This document shows, in pieces, positions 1-12,062 of a stretch of DNA of 64,000 bases (within the stretch, counting starts at the first letter, position 1; each line of letters begins with the position of its first letter). Made by a program: the position numbers and the translations under genes. The DNA comes from Cyathus striatus (Eukaryota; Basidiomycota; Agaricomycetes; Agaricales; Nidulariaceae), in NCBI GenBank assembly GCA_025738555.1, contig JAOVFP010000009.1, positions 3,286,001-3,350,000 on the forward strand. The letters run 5' to 3'. Under the pieces are notes generated by a model. That model saw only the letters and a program-made list of their open reading frames with translations. It ran no database searches and was not told the DNA's origin.

Positions 1-1614
1 AGTGAATGAATGGGACCCTCGATGATGACCGTACTTCAAGCTCGGTATGCCATATATAAAGGATTCGGGAGCATACACCGTCCCTGTATGGGGCCACTTA
101 CATAAACGCTACGAGCAAGATTGAAAGGCATCTAACCCAATTTAGTACCAGAGGTGGAACAATGCTGTCCCTTGAAGGTTAACGCTTAGGGGTACTCCTG
201 CCTGAACATGGCATGCTGTACCAGCTTACCTGTTCTCCAAACTATCGCCACCACGATTACATCTGTGCATGTGCTATTTTTGAATCGATACGTGAGAAGT
301 CCGACGCTGGCTCAAAACAAGCAGCTGTCTCACTGGTCAGGAGGGGAAATCGGGATGGCTACCATTGAGGATGCCTATCATTTGCTGTTGGACAACCATG
401 GACGTTGAAACTCGTTGTTTCCGATACTGGGCTGTGTGCTACTATTGTCCGGGTATTCTCCCGTAGCAACGGTACCGGAGTAGGGGAGGGAAGTGCTCTG
501 GACTCAGGAGATGAAAATCCGTTTCTCTTGACTGGTTCAGTAGAAATGTACTCCGAATACAAAGAACGGGCTCGGAAGACTTGATAGTAGGTAAGTTGAA
601 TTAAGAACCCAATATTCCTCCCACGGAGCGTAAATTTAGGTTTCGAAGCGGCCGTCATCAGATCATGAGAGCTTGCTTCGGTTCACCGTTGATGGGAATT
701 GCAAGTGGACCAGTTGACTTGCAATTGACAAACGGGAAGCGTAGGGGGAGGAATAGCGATGCGGTAGCGTCGGGCGAAATGTGTCTATACTCGGAGCGCA
801 TTTCATTTGAGTCAACGTCAAAATGCCGCCCAGATGCCGTCCCGAGTTCAGCAGAGCTGGCCCTTCTCGGACAGTACACTGATACATCATCTCGTAAGTG
901 ACGTCGAGCGTTACAGATGCGAAAACGGATATACCACCACAACTATGCACAAAAAGCGGCATATTCCACCACAATCATTCAAAAGAGCCGCTGAAAGACC
1001 ACGATCTCTGACCTGCAGTGGAGGTTACGGCCGTTACGCTTCCTGAGCAATTGTAATGGGCCATTTAGCTTCCTTTTTGAAAAACTCTTTCTCTGGCCTA
1101 TTCTTGTATTGAGCATAACATCATAATTATGAATAACATATGAATCATAGCTGTTGTATCTGCTCGGTAGGACCATAATTGCGCAGTAGTAAGAGTTCTG
1201 AGTCAGTGGAAGGTGAGCATAGAATCGGGATTTGATTAGAATGTCGCAGCGCCAAACAATGACAACACAGCTTAACTTACGTAATTGGCGTCAATTAGGC
1301 AACATTTGGGCGACAATCTCAAGTCGACAACTTTCAGGCAACTTGGCTCTGTAGCTTTGCTAGCATGGGGCCGGAGATAACCAAATATATTCTTCTGGTG
1401 GTACGTAACCGGTAACCTTTCACTAGGTACATCTATGATGTGCCACTAGATTCTAGGTACACACTTTCCGCGAATGTCAGACTCTAAACAACAGATCTTA
1501 GTAACTTGTATCGGAATGTATCTCCTGTATACCTTCCAGCCCGTACAGATGGACCCACTTTCATATTTACTCAAGGAGATATACAAGGCACTACTACATT
1601 TTGAATGGATACAA
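1..1614. other. No recognisable gene
   Basis: No ORF here exceeds about 100 codons, and the overlapping short frames on both strands (for example near 660-970) carry no motif I recognise. I see no tRNA, no terminal inverted repeat and no tandem repeat. It is probably intergenic or old, unrecognisable repeat sequence. Confidence 0.4.
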
Positions 1615-2521
1615 TTAACTCGCAAAGACGCTGAGGTCGAACAATCCCGATGCGGAAACGTCGGTATACTGATGACCAACCGCGCTGGTCCAGCTAAAAC
1701 ACGTGTTACTCCATGGAAGTAATGCAGCCATATAAACTTGACTCACCCTCCGAAAGGTGTTCCTAGTGTAAGTGTCTGAAGGAGTACAACATATGAGAAA
1801 TGTCATAGCGAGTAAGGCACATTAACGTACCTCAACATTATTGAAAGTCGCGAACCACAGGGGCGCAGAATTGTCCAACACGACGCCTGTTGAGCCAAAT
1901 ATATTACTCCATTCCTAGTATATTCTCAATCAGAATGATATCCGCAACATTCGGAACAACATACGTACTCCGGGGGTGCTGTAAATTCCAAACTTGAAGC
2001 CTGTAGCTTTAATAGCAGCTATGAGAGACTTGGCCTGGGCCAGGTTTCCAGACGTTCCATAGTTCCACTGAGATAAGAAAAAACAGCCACATAATTCAAA
2101 TCAGAAACGGCTTTAAACGGATAAAATCCGAACTAACATTATCGCAAATAGAATCCTGCTCAATATCAATCCAAATTGTCCCAATATCCATCGAATGGGC
2201 AGAAAACGTTGCAGCAATTTCAGATAACTGTGTAGCATACGACTTGCAATTATTCCCTGATCCGTTGCACGGGAACCAGTACATATCGATATTGGTGTAT
2301 CCAGCGGCTAGTGCATTGTTGTACGATCCTACGAAGTTGGGATCGACTTCACCTCCGATTCCACATGCTTCTTCGTACCCTCGAATAATAGCCTTCGTGA
2401 AGCCTTCTCCCTTCGCCTTTGTATAGGTGGCTGTGGACACTAACTGAGAAGAATCCACCGCAGATACGAGGGCGTAAGATGAGGCGATGAGCGCTGGGAG
2501 AAGAAGCAGCGATCGGAACAT
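1615..2521 (-). CDS. Secreted GH25 lysozyme-like protein (five exons)
   Basis: Predicted N-acetylmuramidase-type lysozyme of glycoside hydrolase family 25, in the amoeba/nematode-like subgroup; the family cleaves peptidoglycan. Seen: a start at 2521, a hydrophobic signal peptide of about 21 residues (MFRSLLLLPALI...), then the GH25 hallmarks IIRGY, VDPNF, NIDMYWFPC and the acidic WIDIEQD segment. Splicing is clear from frame and consensus sites: exons 2521-2138, 2067-1969, 1914-1831, 1775-1747 and 1693-1615, with introns of 70, 54, 55 and 53 bp. The exons join in frame to a 224-residue protein containing EWSNIFGS, PLWFAT, PFGGW and a C-terminal GHQYTDV. About 220 residues is normal for this subgroup. 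A TATAAA box lies about 65 bp upstream of the ATG. Likely role is extracellular attack on bacteria or wall turnover (inference). No break is visible. Confidence 0.88.
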
Positions 2522-2585
2522 TATTAGAAGGGTGCAGGGGTTCTAGCCACTATGATGAGAGTGGTGAATCTGCGTACTACCTCCC

Positions 2586-2594
2586 CTTTATATC
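2586..2594 (-). promoter_or_regulatory. TATA box of the GH25 gene
   Basis: Read on the minus strand this is GATATAAAG, about 65 bp before the GH25 start codon at 2521, a plausible core-promoter distance. No other ORF uses it. Confidence 0.45.
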
Positions 2595-2599
2595 TCAAA

Positions 2600-3190
2600 G
2601 TTATATGGTAACGAAGTGCGCATGGTTGGACATTTGTTCCACATGTTGATCATGATAGTAAATAAACGTTCGTACACGGGAGGAGTAGAGCTCATGGTAA
2701 CAGTATAACAAACCCCAAGCCGCATGCGTGGAAGCCAGAGCAGAGTTTGACGCTGTCGACGCATGTGTCATGACTGAGAAGTTACATCCAAAAATACGGT
2801 AATTACATAGAAGAAGCACCAAGGGAACTTTTGAGATGGCAGATATCGATGTGGGTAATGGTCACGCTTAAACTAATCTATCAAATTCTGGGGAAAGCAA
2901 TTGGATAGCAGAACCGCTTCTTACGGTGATAACCCAACACCTAATTTTAACTCAGTGACAGCCGAGAGATTGATAATATTCTTAGAAACCCAAGCCCAAA
3001 TTCAATAAATGATCCCCACTTGCATGTGGATTTCGATATGCTGTCATAAAGATATGCCTTTTAAGTCATGCTCATGGCGATCTTTTATGATTTTTAATTT
3101 CAATACACTTACCACGGTCCTCATTTTCCTCATGCTCCCGGGCGATAACAATTAGCGCCGATGTGTTATCGATATAATCAATAATAAACA
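2600..3190. other. No recognisable gene
   Basis: AT-rich sequence between the GH25 promoter and the first tRNA gene. Only a 73-codon frame without known motifs (2601-2822, minus) is present. Confidence 0.35.
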
Positions 3191-3191
3191 A

Positions 3192-3273
3192 GGCGCTATA
3201 GCCAAGTGGTTACGGCGACAGATTAGAAATCTGTTCCTCTTTGAGGGCGCAGGTTCAAATCCTGCTGGCGTCG
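3192..3273 (+). tRNA. tRNA-Ser(AGA)
   Basis: An 82-nt cloverleaf with all parts visible. The acceptor arms GGCGCTA and TGGCGTC pair over 7 bp, followed by discriminator G. The D arm is GCC/GGC. The anticodon stem ACAGA/TCTGT encloses TTAGAAA, giving anticodon AGA. There is a long variable arm with CCTC/GAGG, as expected for serine, and a T arm GCAGG-TTCAAAT-CCTGC. No intron. A run of seven T about 30 nt downstream (near 3304) can serve as RNA polymerase III terminator. A second copy lies at 15355. Confidence 0.95.
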
Positions 3274-3305
3274 AAATAAAACGGTCAAGTACGGCCGTGT
3301 ACCTT

Positions 3306-4138
3306 TTTTTGTTTCGAAAGCACGTCTCACAAGGACAATGGAAGGGCAGCTGAAGCCTGGATCACAACGTTTTCTGTCTCATGAGATAAGTCGCTTGAAC
3401 ATTACTGGCGCTTGCGAGTTAAAATAGATCACGGTCAGGAACCGAAGTGATAATAATCTCCGGGATCTTATTAATAATAAATATGTAGCACTGGATTTTC
3501 AGAGCGCACATCCCTGAAAGCGGTACTGAAATCGTCATACGAAGTCAGGAACACAGGGGTAAAACATAGCGCATAGAAAATCGCAGAACGCGTTTCTTGA
3601 CTTATTAACGAAACATTACCTGTATTCTAGACCTTGTATGTTCCGGAAGATACTTACGACCAGCTGGCTACTGAAGCACCCATTGGGAACCGATAACTAT
3701 CGGAACAAATAGTTACTTATGTGGTCTATGTGGGTTTAAGTAGTGATATCTATGAGAAGCAGCTTAAAATTTTATATTTATTTATGTACTTTACATTTAG
3801 AGTCTAGCAATAAATTCCCACTACCTTTTAAGGTAGTTGGGTTATAGGGACGTCTTATTTCCCTATAAGGCGATTTACAGGTTCGCGAACGGGATCTCAA
3901 CCTGATTGGCTGGAGCCTTGTGACAATCCTGTGACCGCTGACGAATTTCAATCGTCTCAGATCCTTTTGACCTCAAACTTTCCCGCTCGTTCATTCTTTC
4001 CCTGTTCATTAACATTACACCGTTTTCTTTTTCTTTCACATCTTTCTGCCTCTCTGTAATTTCTACACTCATTCACCTGGTCCACTGTCTTTTTGTCGCA
4101 AGCAGAATGTCCTGAAAAGACGCGGTGCTCATGTTCCA
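3306..4138. other. No recognisable gene
   Basis: Short minus-strand frames near 3875-4238 are rich in Arg, Glu and Lys but have no start context, intron pattern or motif that supports a gene. The stretch ends at the target duplication of the hAT-type element. Confidence 0.35.
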
Positions 4139-4146
4139 GTTGACAG

Positions 4147-5462
4147 TAGGGCTGCCAACCGTACCGTAACGGTTTACGGCCGTATAAAGTAAACCGTCTA
4201 CGGTACGGGTTGTAGCCGTAACCGTACCGTACAGACATTTTTTGAACCTTCTACGGTACGGTACGGGTACAAATATGGCCGTTTACGGTATACGGTTATG
4301 ATAGATACTGAATTATTTTTGTAAGATCCGAAATTTCCACTCAACAGGTATAATATGCACGAAATATACAATATACATAATGCATAAGTAGAATAAGTTT
4401 TAGTTATACATAAACTACCTTGAGCCACCGGCCACCCAGACCCTCTGAAGCTTGCTGTAATGTTTTACAATCATAAGGCTGCGAATCATCTTCAGCTTGA
4501 GACTTGCACGACTATGCCGCTCCGAATGGGAAATTAATCGCTGTAGGGAAGGGGTGCCATAGTCTATGGTTTTTCTTCTATTTTCCGCATTCTCATTGTA
4601 CAATTTTGTTCTCGTGTATAATTAAATGATCCTAAATGTTATAATAGCAACAGAATATTAAATCGACTAGAAGCTATGTTTTTTCGCGAAATGTTTTGCT
4701 GACGGTATTTCTCACGCTTTCCCACGCCTTGTCGAGGTGCTTTGGAGCAATCCTGCAATGCATTCAGTCCACCTTCAAACTTTCTTCAGCCTTACTCTCT
4801 TATATTTTGTCACATATGACGTGCTATCATTTAAATGCACCTTAAGTTATTTTATTAAAAATGCTGTTTCAGCTCGAAGAGATATGAAGTACCTAAAATT
4901 GAATAATGAATGGAGAAAAGTCAGAGCAGAAAGGTGCCATGTTACTGTATTTTTGCATCATGTATACATATTTAAGTACTTCAAGTGTGTGCTAAGTATA
5001 TGACAGATGAGCATTGAATTTATCTGGTCCGAAGGCAAAAGCATCAAGGTGCGTTATATAGAGGAAACAGTGTGAAATATACAGTAATATATTATCTGTA
5101 CGTGTTTGATCATATACACTATTAGGCTTCTTAAGTGACAGTATGTGTTCATACAGTTGACTATAGCCAAATGCATTTCCATCAAGTCGTTTCTGAACAC
5201 TAATTTCAGTGGCAAATAGCATAAGGGTACAGGTAAAAATGAATGAAAAGATGATACACACCAGGCTTCTCGGTATGTCATCGAGGCCACTCAAATAAGC
5301 CGTATATACGGCCATAAACAGTTATACGGTACGGTTAATTACGGGTGAAAACCGTCCTGTACCCATACCATATGAACAATTTATTTCACTCATATGGTAC
5401 GGCAATATATACCGTACCGTACAAGCCATAACCGTTTTGTATGGTTACGGTTGGCAGCCCTA
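4147..5462. mobile_element. hAT-type non-autonomous DNA transposon
   Basis: Perfect 17-bp terminal inverted repeats TAGGGCTGCCAACCGTA are flanked by an 8-bp direct repeat GTTGACAG (4139-4146 and 5463-5470). Both the TIR start and the 8-bp target duplication are typical of the hAT superfamily. The 1316-bp element has subterminal arrays of short ACCGTACCGTA/TACGGTACGG motifs at both ends, the usual transposase-binding arrangement for hAT elements. The interior is AT-rich with only short frames (up to 107 codons, no transposase motif), so it must depend on a transposase encoded elsewhere. Confidence 0.9.
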
Positions 5463-5523
5463 GTTGACAGGCCACGCTGTATTGTTACAATCAAGCACAC
5501 AGTTAGACAGTAAGGACGCACGG

Positions 5524-6980
5524 TGTCGTTTAAGGTAATAGATACCTTAGGTGTTCAGCAGGAAGTGACTTTATTCGTACCTAGCACCTGGGGGTCGAGG
5601 GATACTGATCGTATGTATTCCTGCAAACTCCTATGATATGGGATGTACAGTAAAGACTGTAAATGGGTGATGAACTGTGGGGCTTTGCTAGGTTTGCTTA
5701 GAACTTGGCCCGTGACTGGTGTGGTACAGCGAAGGCTGTAAATAAGAGATGAACTGTGGGAGTTTCTAGAGTATACGGCTAAAGCTGTATATGGTAACAA
5801 CAACTGCTAGAAACACTAGGAAAGCTTGTATGTACAGCGAAGGCTGTATATAAAGATTGGTGCTGTGGTGAAGGTCGAAACGAAGTTGAGGGCCTTGGTT
5901 GTTTCTGACTGTAGCTTGGTGGCTGCAGCGCATAAACTAATATGTGCTGTTACTGAATAGATATGATAAAAGTGACATTGAGATTCGATACATTGAGTTG
6001 AGCTGCGTTACATTGAGTTGAGTTGAGTTACTTTGATATTACTGTGAATTTATTTATATGGTGAGTTGAGCTGCATTGTTTATGTTACTAATAGAACTGA
6101 AGAAAAAGCACAATAGATTCTGTATCTAATGTGTAAGAATAACTAATGGGGATGGACTGGTGAGTAGAATCCTAGCTGTCAAGCTGTGGTAAAGTGGATA
6201 AAACTACTGTCTAAGGCTCAATTCCTCTCTCCTTTTATGCTCTTTTCCTCCTACTGCTGACTAATCCTATCCAAAACCAATCCTGCATTGTCCTTCAAAT
6301 TTGGTAATGGTGGATCCATTGTCTTGAGGTGGAGGCTGTGCAGAACAATGGTGTTCAAGGAGATGAGTCAGGTCTTGAACAATGGTGACAGAAATAGTAC
6401 TACATTGTTCTGGTGATGAACAATGGAATTCTATTTATAGATCCCAGCAAACAATGGGCATGAAGACAATGGGTGAATAGGAGGACATTGTTCTGCACAA
6501 TGGGTGCAAAAGAACAATGGAGTCCTATTATTAGAAACAATGGCATAACCTTGGTAAGCGAATGCATGGGCATTGTTCTGAACAATGGGAGTGAGGAACA
6601 ATGGGGTTCTATTATTAGAAACAATGGCATGTTCTTGGTAATCGAATACATAGGCATTGTTCTTGAACAATGGGTGTGAAGAACAATGGGGTTCTATTAT
6701 TAGAAACAATGGCATGTCCTTGGTAATCGAATGCATAGGCATTGTTCTTGAACAATGGGTGTGAAGAACAATGGTGTCCTATTTTTAACAGTATCGATTA
6801 TTGGTCACCAAGAAGTGGGGTATTGGCTTGTGTTTCCATATGCTTGTTTCTAGAGAAGCAGTGCCTCATGAGAATTATTTGGTAGTGTATTCGGAAAGAT
6901 CCAGATGATGTGGATTCTGGACATCGGGCCATATAGCCATATGTGTGTGTTTATGACTAATCAAGTTTCACCCACAACAA
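5524..6980. mobile_element. CGG-flanked element, copy 1, with AACAATGG array
   Basis: A 1457-bp element bounded by TGTCGT... and ...AACAA and flanked on both sides by CGG (5521-5523, 6981-6983). A related copy in opposite orientation lies at 50345-51824, also between CGG triplets, and there it interrupts a LINE ORF, which fixes the borders. The left part holds short frames shared by both copies (SSLIYSLRCTTPV...). The middle has TGAGTTGAG repeats. The right part (6340-6790) is a tandem array in which AACAATGG or its complement recurs more than 15 times, with an approximately 84-bp unit. No transposase is visible. A 3-bp duplication and TIRs this short do not settle the superfamily. Confidence 0.75.
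6340..6790. repeat. Minisatellite with ~84-bp unit rich in AACAATGG
   Basis: About three and a half units, each holding several AACAATGG/CCATTGTT boxes, a GTTCTATTATTAGAAACAATGG segment (given in part), and GTAATCGAATGCATAGGCATTG-like text. The same motif is present in the second copy of the element at 50540-50900 with fewer units. Confidence 0.75.
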
Positions 6981-7229
6981 CGGCACTTACTGAGATGAAT
7001 AATATCTGTTACATCTGTTCTTATCTACTCTCTATGTTTAGAGATACGTGAGGACAATATGAATGATATGACATGCCTGCTCAAGCATACTATTCTCTAT
7101 CCAAAAACCATCGACTGAAAAATCGGCTTCTACTAGAATGACCTTCCTACTTTGCAAGATAAAGCTATCCAAATTCCTTGCAGTGAAAGCTTCGACATGA
7201 CGTTCTAAGATGGATACATCAGGTGCTCT

Positions 7230-7601
7230 TCAGTTCAGAGCATAGATCCGGTTCACATTGTTGCTGCGAAGGTTATCGAGGTCCTCAAGAAGTGCATCAA
7301 GTATCACCTTCAGCGACCCAGGTTTGGATGTGTTATCAGCCATGGAATTGGATACGAGTGAAAACAAGAATAATGATAGTTGCCATAGAGTTGGACAGTT
7401 GTATATGAACCAACAAGGCAAGTGCTTAGCTTTAATGCTTAGCTTGTCTGAATGTAGTAAAACAGAACGTATCTGATTCTCTGTTCGCATAGCTTTCAGG
7501 CTGTCGCATCCATGGCAGAAGATGTCGTCATCGTCTGATACAAGAAGGAGGGAGTCATGTATAATTGAACAGACAAGGTTGTCTTGTGCCTCTGCCTCCA
7601 C
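7230..7601 (-). pseudogene. Carrier-protein (PP-binding) domain fragment, NRPS-like
   Basis: The 123-codon minus-strand frame has DDIFCHGCDSLKA, which matches the phosphopantetheine attachment motif (F-x-x-G-x-DSL) of acyl/peptidyl carrier domains, with the modified Ser in DSL. About 32 residues later comes WFIYNCPTLWQLSLFL, equivalent to the conserved (V)Y-x-x-P-T segment at the end of such domains in fungal adenylate-forming reductases. I cannot find an adenylation domain upstream (higher coordinates) or a reductase domain downstream, so this is probably an isolated relic. The assignment rests on two motifs with the right spacing. Confidence 0.45.
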
Positions 7602-10382
7602 CTATGCAGCTTCCATAACGAGCACCCCCCCCTCATCTTCTCTACTTCGATCTGTTTCGGTTGAGGGCATATACGCTTCACGCATGGTGGATGCTCAAAA
7701 GCCTTCTCCGGAAAGAGCTTTTCCCTGGCCCAACTTCCACCCAAGGACCTGGAGGCTGGTGGTGGACCAAGATCATGAAGTTTCTTGGGGTGGGTTCAAT
7801 TCGACGGATGCAGAGGGTGCCACCCATGTTCAGAAGAGGTTGTATGTAGTGGTGATGCTGTTGATAAGTTCTCAAAGTACAGCAGTTTGCCATCTGTAGA
7901 TGCAGATTTGGTCACTCTTCATAGTTCACATTTTCAACTTGCATCCCCTCCTTTCATTATGGACCGCCATCAGTCTCTTTGTACAAGGTTATCTCTCCAC
8001 ATTCTACAATGTAAGTGTAGTAAGCAGTATGATACAATATGGACTTTGAGCGCCTAAAACCTGTGCCTGCTTTGAGGTGTCCCATGTGAGTGAAGATTCC
8101 GGTGTGCTTCAAACTGGGGCATCCTTTCCAGCCTATAAATCTATCTTGAATAAATGGATGATGAGGATAAGGCTCATCATGCTATTGAGCCAAACATGCC
8201 ACCTAAAACCAGTTGCATTGGCAGCCCTACCTCTGCTAACAGCCACCATGGTTCCTCCTTCCACTTCCTTACCATTTTCTCCCACCAGCTCACTGTTTCC
8301 TTGCACTGCCATATTTGTTCCCTTTGCTTCCACCTTCTCACAATGTGGTCGTCTTACATTCACTTGCAACCTGCGCCCATCCTGAGTCTTCCACCGTTCC
8401 ATCGTACCCATTATTGAAATCACTTGCCATAATCCATATTGTAGTTCACGATGCTCTGTACGAACATTAACTATCTTCACCTCACAATATTCTATGACTG
8501 ATTACCTCACTACTCCCCCATTAATTACATTTCTACACATCTCTCATACTCTATTCTATCTCAATTCTTTAGTTTTACTTTATATGTCTATTGATATCTC
8601 TCCCATTCAGTAATTACTTTTCTATTGATCTTCCCTCCATAATCATACATGTATATAATTAAATCTATAAATTCTGGAATCTTGCTTGGTTCCTAAGCTT
8701 TAGTCTTTTCTTTCATTATGGTTTTCTCTTCATTTATGTCCCTTGAGCGAGACTTGGATATATCCTCAACCTTGGCATTGGGTGGTATTGTTTACGGAAA
8801 AAACTTAATGTCGAAAATTCACTTGTCGAAAATTACATACTCATCAATATCTTCCTCAGGCTATCCTACTGATGAGTTGACTTTCTTCAGTCAAATCATA
8901 TCCTCCTCCTGCCAACTTGATGGTACTCTACTGGTCTTTGTTGTATGTCCTTCCGAGGCTTGTAACAACATTCAGACTTGCTTCGAAAATCAAATCTCTT
9001 TCTTATTGAAAATTGAACAAGTCGACAGCCAAGTTTTGACTCTTTATCCGGTTAGTTCTTTTAGTTTCTCAAAACTGAATTCCATTTCCTGATGTAATCC
9101 AGTCTACCAATATTTTGTCCATGATTTCCAATTCTACCCCCAATCCAGATGGCTGTTGTATCCAATTTACCACATTCTCCCTCATCAATGTCCATTATTC
9201 TGTTTTTAGGTTAATTGACCGCGGTTCCATGTATTCACTTTGTTTTTAAAGGAAAATTACTTGAATCTCACCTCTGGTACTACAATCTTTATTACAGCTA
9301 AATTGGTCCAGTGGTTGGACAGATATGCCTGGATCAGAGTATGTTTGTTTCTTTAATTTCAACCTGCCTGTTTATGATCTATTCCTGTTTCAGACTTATG
9401 AACTCCAAATTCAAGGCATTTTTCACTATTGCTATTAATGTAGTATATTATTAACAGATCTCTTTTAATACAACTTGCCAACCATCCTTGCCCCTCCCTG
9501 TGTTTAATTGCTTATTAATTTAAAGTTCCCCCTCATTGACTTATCATGGTAAATAAATGTCAGTTAAATGAGGTGGTAGTGGGCCCTGCCACTTGCTGGC
9601 TCTATTTCTTTATATATATAACTTAGAGGGAGACACAACTCTTAAAAAAGTTCACGAGTGACGAGAAACGTTATCAACTCCAAAGAGAGGGATGTAAATC
9701 GCCTAAGCATATCAATTCAGAAGAGCTGATATTTCTGCAGGAAATAATAGGAGTCCACCACTGGAAACCTGAATTGTCACGGCTCTCTACACGGATGTGC
9801 TATGTCTAGGATATTCACTGAGGACGAGCAGTCTCGACATTTTTCGAAACATGCTATGGATGTCAAGAAGTTTCTAAAAATAGATGCCGTACGGTCCGGA
9901 CAAATTTGGCTAACCCAAGCACTCGGTAATACTATTGTATATGGTTAGTATGAAGCCATACTGACATTCTATATGCCACCACAAAAAATATTGCGATCAC
10001 TATGTTATCTATCAATCATATCCAGTTACTTTCAGCTTTAAACAGAACCGGTATAAGTATGATTGATTTTTAGCTGGTTCCCGGGTATCTTCTACATATA
10101 AGTCTATGTATTGTATATATTTTAAGACATATCATTTCTTCACGCCAAAATCCATCTCCTGTGAATAAGGCTTATCTTTACCATATTCACGATCATCTGG
10201 AACACTTCAAAAGGTCCATTTCCCTAGGGTTATCATAAATTATTCGCACCAATGTGTCTGTATTCCGATCCGAATATAAATCTATTTTCTGAGTATGAAC
10301 GGCTGTTGTGATCTTAAAGAAGGCAGTACAAAACAAAACCTATGCACCGTTGTCTACTTTTGTAAGACGTTGTTTTATAAAT
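7602..10382. other. Gene-poor, pyrimidine-rich stretch
   Basis: Several short plus-strand frames occur (up to 125 codons, at 7522-7899, 8077-8385 and 8718-9092) but none shows a domain motif or plausible splice structure. The region reads as old repeat or transposon sequence. No tRNA, TIR or tandem repeat was found. Confidence 0.3.
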
Positions 10383-10390
10383 GTTACGGC

Positions 10391-10823
10391 AGGACCCCTG
10401 AAAATGCCTACCAAGGATTGATCCCTGGGACAGCTGATTTGTCTGGATGGATTTTGAGAAATTTGAGCCAAAATGTCTGAATTGGATCAAGCCTTCAAAA
10501 AATTTCGAAATTTTGTCTGAATTCCGCCTCAGGCCTCCCGAGTCCCAGAGCGCTAAAAATGTCTGAAAACAGGATCAGGCCTCAAATTTCACCTAAAATC
10601 GCGCCAGTCACTTCCGCAAAATAGTTGAAAAAAATTTCGACAGAATATGTCTGTTTCTAGGTCAACCATTACTCTTACAAGCCTGGTTTTGTTTTAATTT
10701 TAACTCAAGCATTTGGTCGATTTTCGGCCTCAAAATGTCTGATTTGTATCATGCCTCGCGGCCTGTCGGCCGCCGATTTGTCTGAAATGGGATCAATCCT
10801 TAGTAGGCATTTTCAGGGGTCCT
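10391..10823. mobile_element. 433-bp MITE with 8-bp target duplication
   Basis: Terminal inverted repeats of about 34 bp begin AGGACCCCTGAAAATGCC and are nearly perfect (one mismatch early). The element is flanked by the 8-bp direct repeat GTTACGGC (10383-10390 and 10824-10831). The interior consists of diverged short units of the form TGTCTGAA...GGATCA(A/G)GCCT in both orientations. No coding capacity. An 8-bp duplication suggests hAT, P or Zisupton/KDZ mobilisation; the TIR alone does not decide. Confidence 0.88.
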
Positions 10824-10971
10824 GTTACGGCAGAGGTAATTAATGGTATATGAACGTGAGAATACCTAAAATTAACACATAATTTCTTCATGAATCCAGA
10901 GCATCTGATCTACTTACAGTATAGTTCTTATGTCCACAGTGTCTCCATTCTCAATCTTCCTCGGTGAAGTA

Positions 10972-12062
10972 CAGTTGGGGTCACGCAAACACCACCAACT
11001 TTTTTGGTTGATTTTTTCCCACACCCACAGTGCCTTCTGGCCTCCGAAAACCATGAGAATAGCATATTTTGAGGGTTTGCTTTTGATTTCCACGAGCCGA
11101 TTTTGCTCAAACCGATTTTTTGCATTTTTGACCCAAAAATTTGGCCATCGCCGAAAAAAACAGGTAAAATCTCGAAAAAATCATTTTCGCATCCTTTCAT
11201 TAATCTAGTTATGATTCCGTTAAAATAATTCCCACCGGAGTACCGGTTCCCACACTAAAAAATGGCTAAGTAACTGGCCATACCTATAGTATACACTATA
11301 AAAAATGCCCTAAAATCCTTTAAAATGTATTAAATCTCGCTCAAATAGTTTATTGAGTAACATTGTGGTAGAAGCAGCAGAAATCTAAAACTTTGGTAGA
11401 CTGCAAGTAAATACTATACTATTAAGATATATGTAACCAAGTAGTGTCATATACTAATTACTACAAACTTTAAAGTAACATTAGACAAACTATTTAATTC
11501 TTGACAAGTCATAGACTCATTATAAATACTATGTTGATGAGAACTTGTAACATTGACTCAATTTTGAACTCTGAGCCATCAAAGATATCAAAGCAGCAAC
11601 TAGTGGAGTAGATAATTGTCAATGCATTTACTATTTAGTACCCTCTGTAGGGGTTCAGCGCGCACCAGGCTGACAGACTTGGTCAGCAACCTCTGATGTG
11701 TCAGCATGATGCGTGTCCTTTGTTTGGCAGTTAATTTAGATAGGGCATACTTATTATGTATGTAGTTATAAATTTGAGTAGTTTTGGGCCAAAAATTGGG
11801 TTTCCCGAGACTTGTCAGTTCCCTCCTATACCATAATAGGTTTTTAATACAGTCCACAGCCTGACTCAGGTAGATTTGGACCCTGTAACATGTCAATTTT
11901 TTGGTCAAAAATTTTGGCCAACCTATTTTCTCGTGGGAATTTTCCGAAAACATCGTTTTTGGATGTTTCTGAGGTTGCTGATTCTGAATATGAAGTCAGT
12001 TTGTGCCCAAAAATTCGCGTTGTCGAGACATAAAATTGGTGGTGTTTGTGTGACCCCAACTG
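10972..12062. mobile_element. Tc1/mariner-like non-autonomous element
   Basis: A 1091-bp element with inverted ends CAGTTGGGGTCAC(G/A)CAAAC, extending imperfectly to about 29 bp, flanked by TA on both sides (10970-10971 and 12063-12064). TA duplication and CAGT-type ends fit Tc1/mariner. Homology between the two ends continues weakly inward (CCAAAAATTTGGCC and GGTCAAAAATTTTGGCC regions). Frames inside reach only 117 codons and show no DDE/D catalytic motifs. Confidence 0.85.
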
